From an uncultured Ruminococcus sp. (lineage in GTDB: Bacteria; Bacillota; Clostridia; Oscillospirales; Acutalibacteraceae), in assembly GCA_902773035.1 (NCBI GenBank), contig CACYDB010000089.1:1-16489 (forward strand): a stretch of 16,489 bases of DNA. The letters run 5' to 3'. How positions within the stretch are numbered: position 1 is the first letter of the stretch; every line of letters begins with the position of its first letter. The position numbers and the translations under genes were made by a program. Below are positions 16,201 through 16,489 of this stretch, piece by piece. The notes under the pieces were generated by a model, which was not told where the DNA came from, ran no database searches, and saw nothing but the letters and a program-made list of their open reading frames with translations.

Positions 16201-16458
16201 AACGACAAGACCGTATCTCTCAACAAATCCTCAGTCAGCCTGAAAAAAGGCAAGACCTTCAAGATCAAGGCTAAGGAAGTTCCTCAGTCCAAGTCCAAGA
16301 AGGTTAAGCGTCACCGCAAGGTAGCGTATGAGAGCTCAAACAAAAAGATAGCGAAGGTCTCTAAGGGCAAGATCACAGCCAAGAAGAAGGGTACCGCGTA
16401 TATCTATGTTTACGCTCAGAACGGCCTGTACAAGAAGGTCAAGGTAACTGTAAAATAA
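13258..16458 (+). CDS. Secreted modular surface protein: LRR, InlB-type repeat, adhesin-like and lysine-rich C-terminal domains
   Basis: This protein has 1066 residues. Residues 1-32 are a Sec signal peptide (Lys-rich start, hydrophobic core, VYA before DD). About 45-235 are BspA-type leucine-rich repeats with the recurring pattern L.(S/T)IG..AF...L..V.F. About 248-327 is an InlB-B (Listeria-Bacteroides) repeat ending GYIFEGWFYD..F.KWA. About 333-510 resembles a choice-of-anchor-J/cleaved-adhesin jelly roll (SDPVNDGWTFVDKD..., DDWAISPAI). About 511-705 is a beta-rich region like carbohydrate-binding repeats. About 712-858 is a Thr/Ser/Glu/Pro/Gly/Asn linker. The last 200 residues form an Fn3-like and then a Big2-like domain with extreme Lys content. 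No LPXTG, dockerin, SLH or catalytic motif is seen, so the basic tail may bind wall polymers. I chose ATG at 13258 because AGGAGG lies 7 bases upstream and the signal peptide begins there. The role is probably adhesion; the ligand is unknown. Confidence 0.88.
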   Translation: MKTKTKSGLRLISAVLSILMLMSVFASAAVYADDIPTMGVTGDCTWSFDEAYGKLTISGAGAMGEEKGYEVFKDKIADVVFEDGVTTISEKAFEDFNKIISVSMADTVTEIKPRAFSGCNMLQSISFSSNLKTIGDYAFAATTSLDSVTFPDSLESIGDYAFYLSGIRSVKFNAGLKSVGEHAFMDTNLTHVEIPEETSTIGAHAFGFETDAESGDVVVDGFYIVGREGTASHQYAGENNIKFVHNTTPKVIFNAEGGVIDGDDIMYVDPMRNYTLDSLPTPERYGYIFEGWFYDANQTGTADKQVFATETAFYENSTEVFAKWAQANGELIKSFFFESDPVNDGWTFVDKDDDGNNWKWETVPEYDYEYKRRIPEGKGVISSASGDDTVMTHSVVYDTVDDWAISPAIEIPDGYAEVNVFAHCDNPNYIEKLELYAGLSADVDSMEKISYGDLTTQINGDSVRYTGYLSEFIGKKAYIAIRHLKYNTEGAAPSNSRLIVDMVQVHGDYAMYGIEILGNPITSKNKDDVLGDGVFRLEVKDDGSLILHVNGDCEAGANDVNWPIINARVPLTIQIDGDSNLTHDYGDGIVVAADTTITGKGKLTVNANGFGIYLNNIGAGNNMEATLKFDNIRADISSGSHGIRGSSEFDKLVFNNSEVTADGGRIAIYAFDGGIELFDCEIVEPQEAYVDEGSIKTDGGGLATHVVIGNPTNPLTEPASSTADPTHTFETATSGNETGSTSDTEETTTPIATGGDETGSTEPTESTDPSENGGTTPTGNTDSTEETTSATEQPETTIPGGTDPQETTDPNGRGDTTPTGDATTPNNDNKDNGGNNNKDNGTGKDSGTDENKNITEIKEGTPIKAVDKFVTKFKSEDDPKGSVFGLLCARQKTVKKNKITIRWNKLKNAKKYVVYASKCGTKKGSVPPFKKIKTVKKNTFTYSKLKKGTYYKFLVVALDKNNKVVTTSKTVHVVTKGGKNGNDKTVSLNKSSVSLKKGKTFKIKAKEVPQSKSKKVKRHRKVAYESSNKKIAKVSKGKITAKKKGTAYIYVYAQNGLYKKVKVTVK
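15391..15830 (+). repeat. Low-complexity Thr/Glu/Pro/Gly/Asn coding repeats
   Basis: Within the surface protein, degenerate units built on ACAGGC, GAGACA, ACTCCG and AACGGC codons encode GDETGSTEPT- and TTPTGNTDST-like strings, passing into an Asn/Asp/Lys/Gly-rich part. It is an extended spacer between the N-terminal binding modules and the basic C-terminus, and a region where repeat number may vary between strains. Confidence 0.65.
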
Positions 16459-16489
16459 TCTCTCCCGATAAGAAGATTATAATAAAAAA
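16459..16489. other. Window end after the surface-protein gene
   Basis: Only 31 bases remain after the stop codon. They are AT-rich with a short CTCTCCC segment; I see no complete hairpin or gene start before the window ends. Confidence 0.6.

Overview
The window looks like chromosomal DNA of a gut-type Clostridia bacterium, most likely a Ruminococcus or Oscillospiraceae relative. That placement is inferred from gene families, not from a marker-gene search. The pointers are a Firmicutes-type class III fructose-1,6-bisphosphatase, a methionyl-tRNA synthetase with a C-terminal tRNA-binding domain followed by a TatD nuclease (the B. subtilis metS-yabD order), a Rae1/YacP-type nuclease domain, a two-gene SUF locus, a BspA-like leucine-rich-repeat surface protein, and strong AGGAGG ribosome binding sites. 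Many promoters follow the vegetative sigma-A pattern with a 17-base spacer and often a TGn extended -10. Base composition and codon use appear even across the window, and I see no phage, transposase or CRISPR array.

Layout. At the left edge an initiator tRNA-fMet (minus strand) is divergent from metG (plus strand), so an aminoacyl-tRNA synthetase and one of its own substrates are transcribed from one intergenic region. metG is followed by about 250 bases holding two tandem copies of a roughly 100-base repeat, then tatD and a lipoprotein esterase with tight spacing. Next come two monocistronic plus-strand genes with their own promoters: a YbjQ/UPF0145 small protein and fbp. fbp converges on a small alarmone (p)ppGpp synthetase, separated by a perfect 15-bp hairpin. 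The alarmone synthetase is divergent from a zinc-ribbon DUF4428-type protein.

From about 8.6 to 11.2 kb, on the minus strand, lies the most striking gene: an EF-G-like, ribosomal-protection-type GTPase (TetM/TetO architecture) fused to a Rae1/YacP PIN-like endonuclease domain. It suggests one polypeptide that binds the ribosome like EF-G and carries a domain whose stand-alone relative cuts mRNA in the ribosomal A site. Divergent from it is a two-gene sufC-sufB locus for iron-sulfur cluster assembly, overlapping by one base. The right end is a 1066-residue secreted modular protein with leucine-rich repeats, an InlB-type repeat, an adhesin-like jelly-roll region, a Thr/Glu/Pro linker and a very lysine-rich C-terminus.

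Functionally the window is rich in translation-linked genes (initiator tRNA, MetRS, alarmone synthetase, ribosome-acting GTPase-nuclease). These sit in separate transcription units, so any joint role is only a suggestion.
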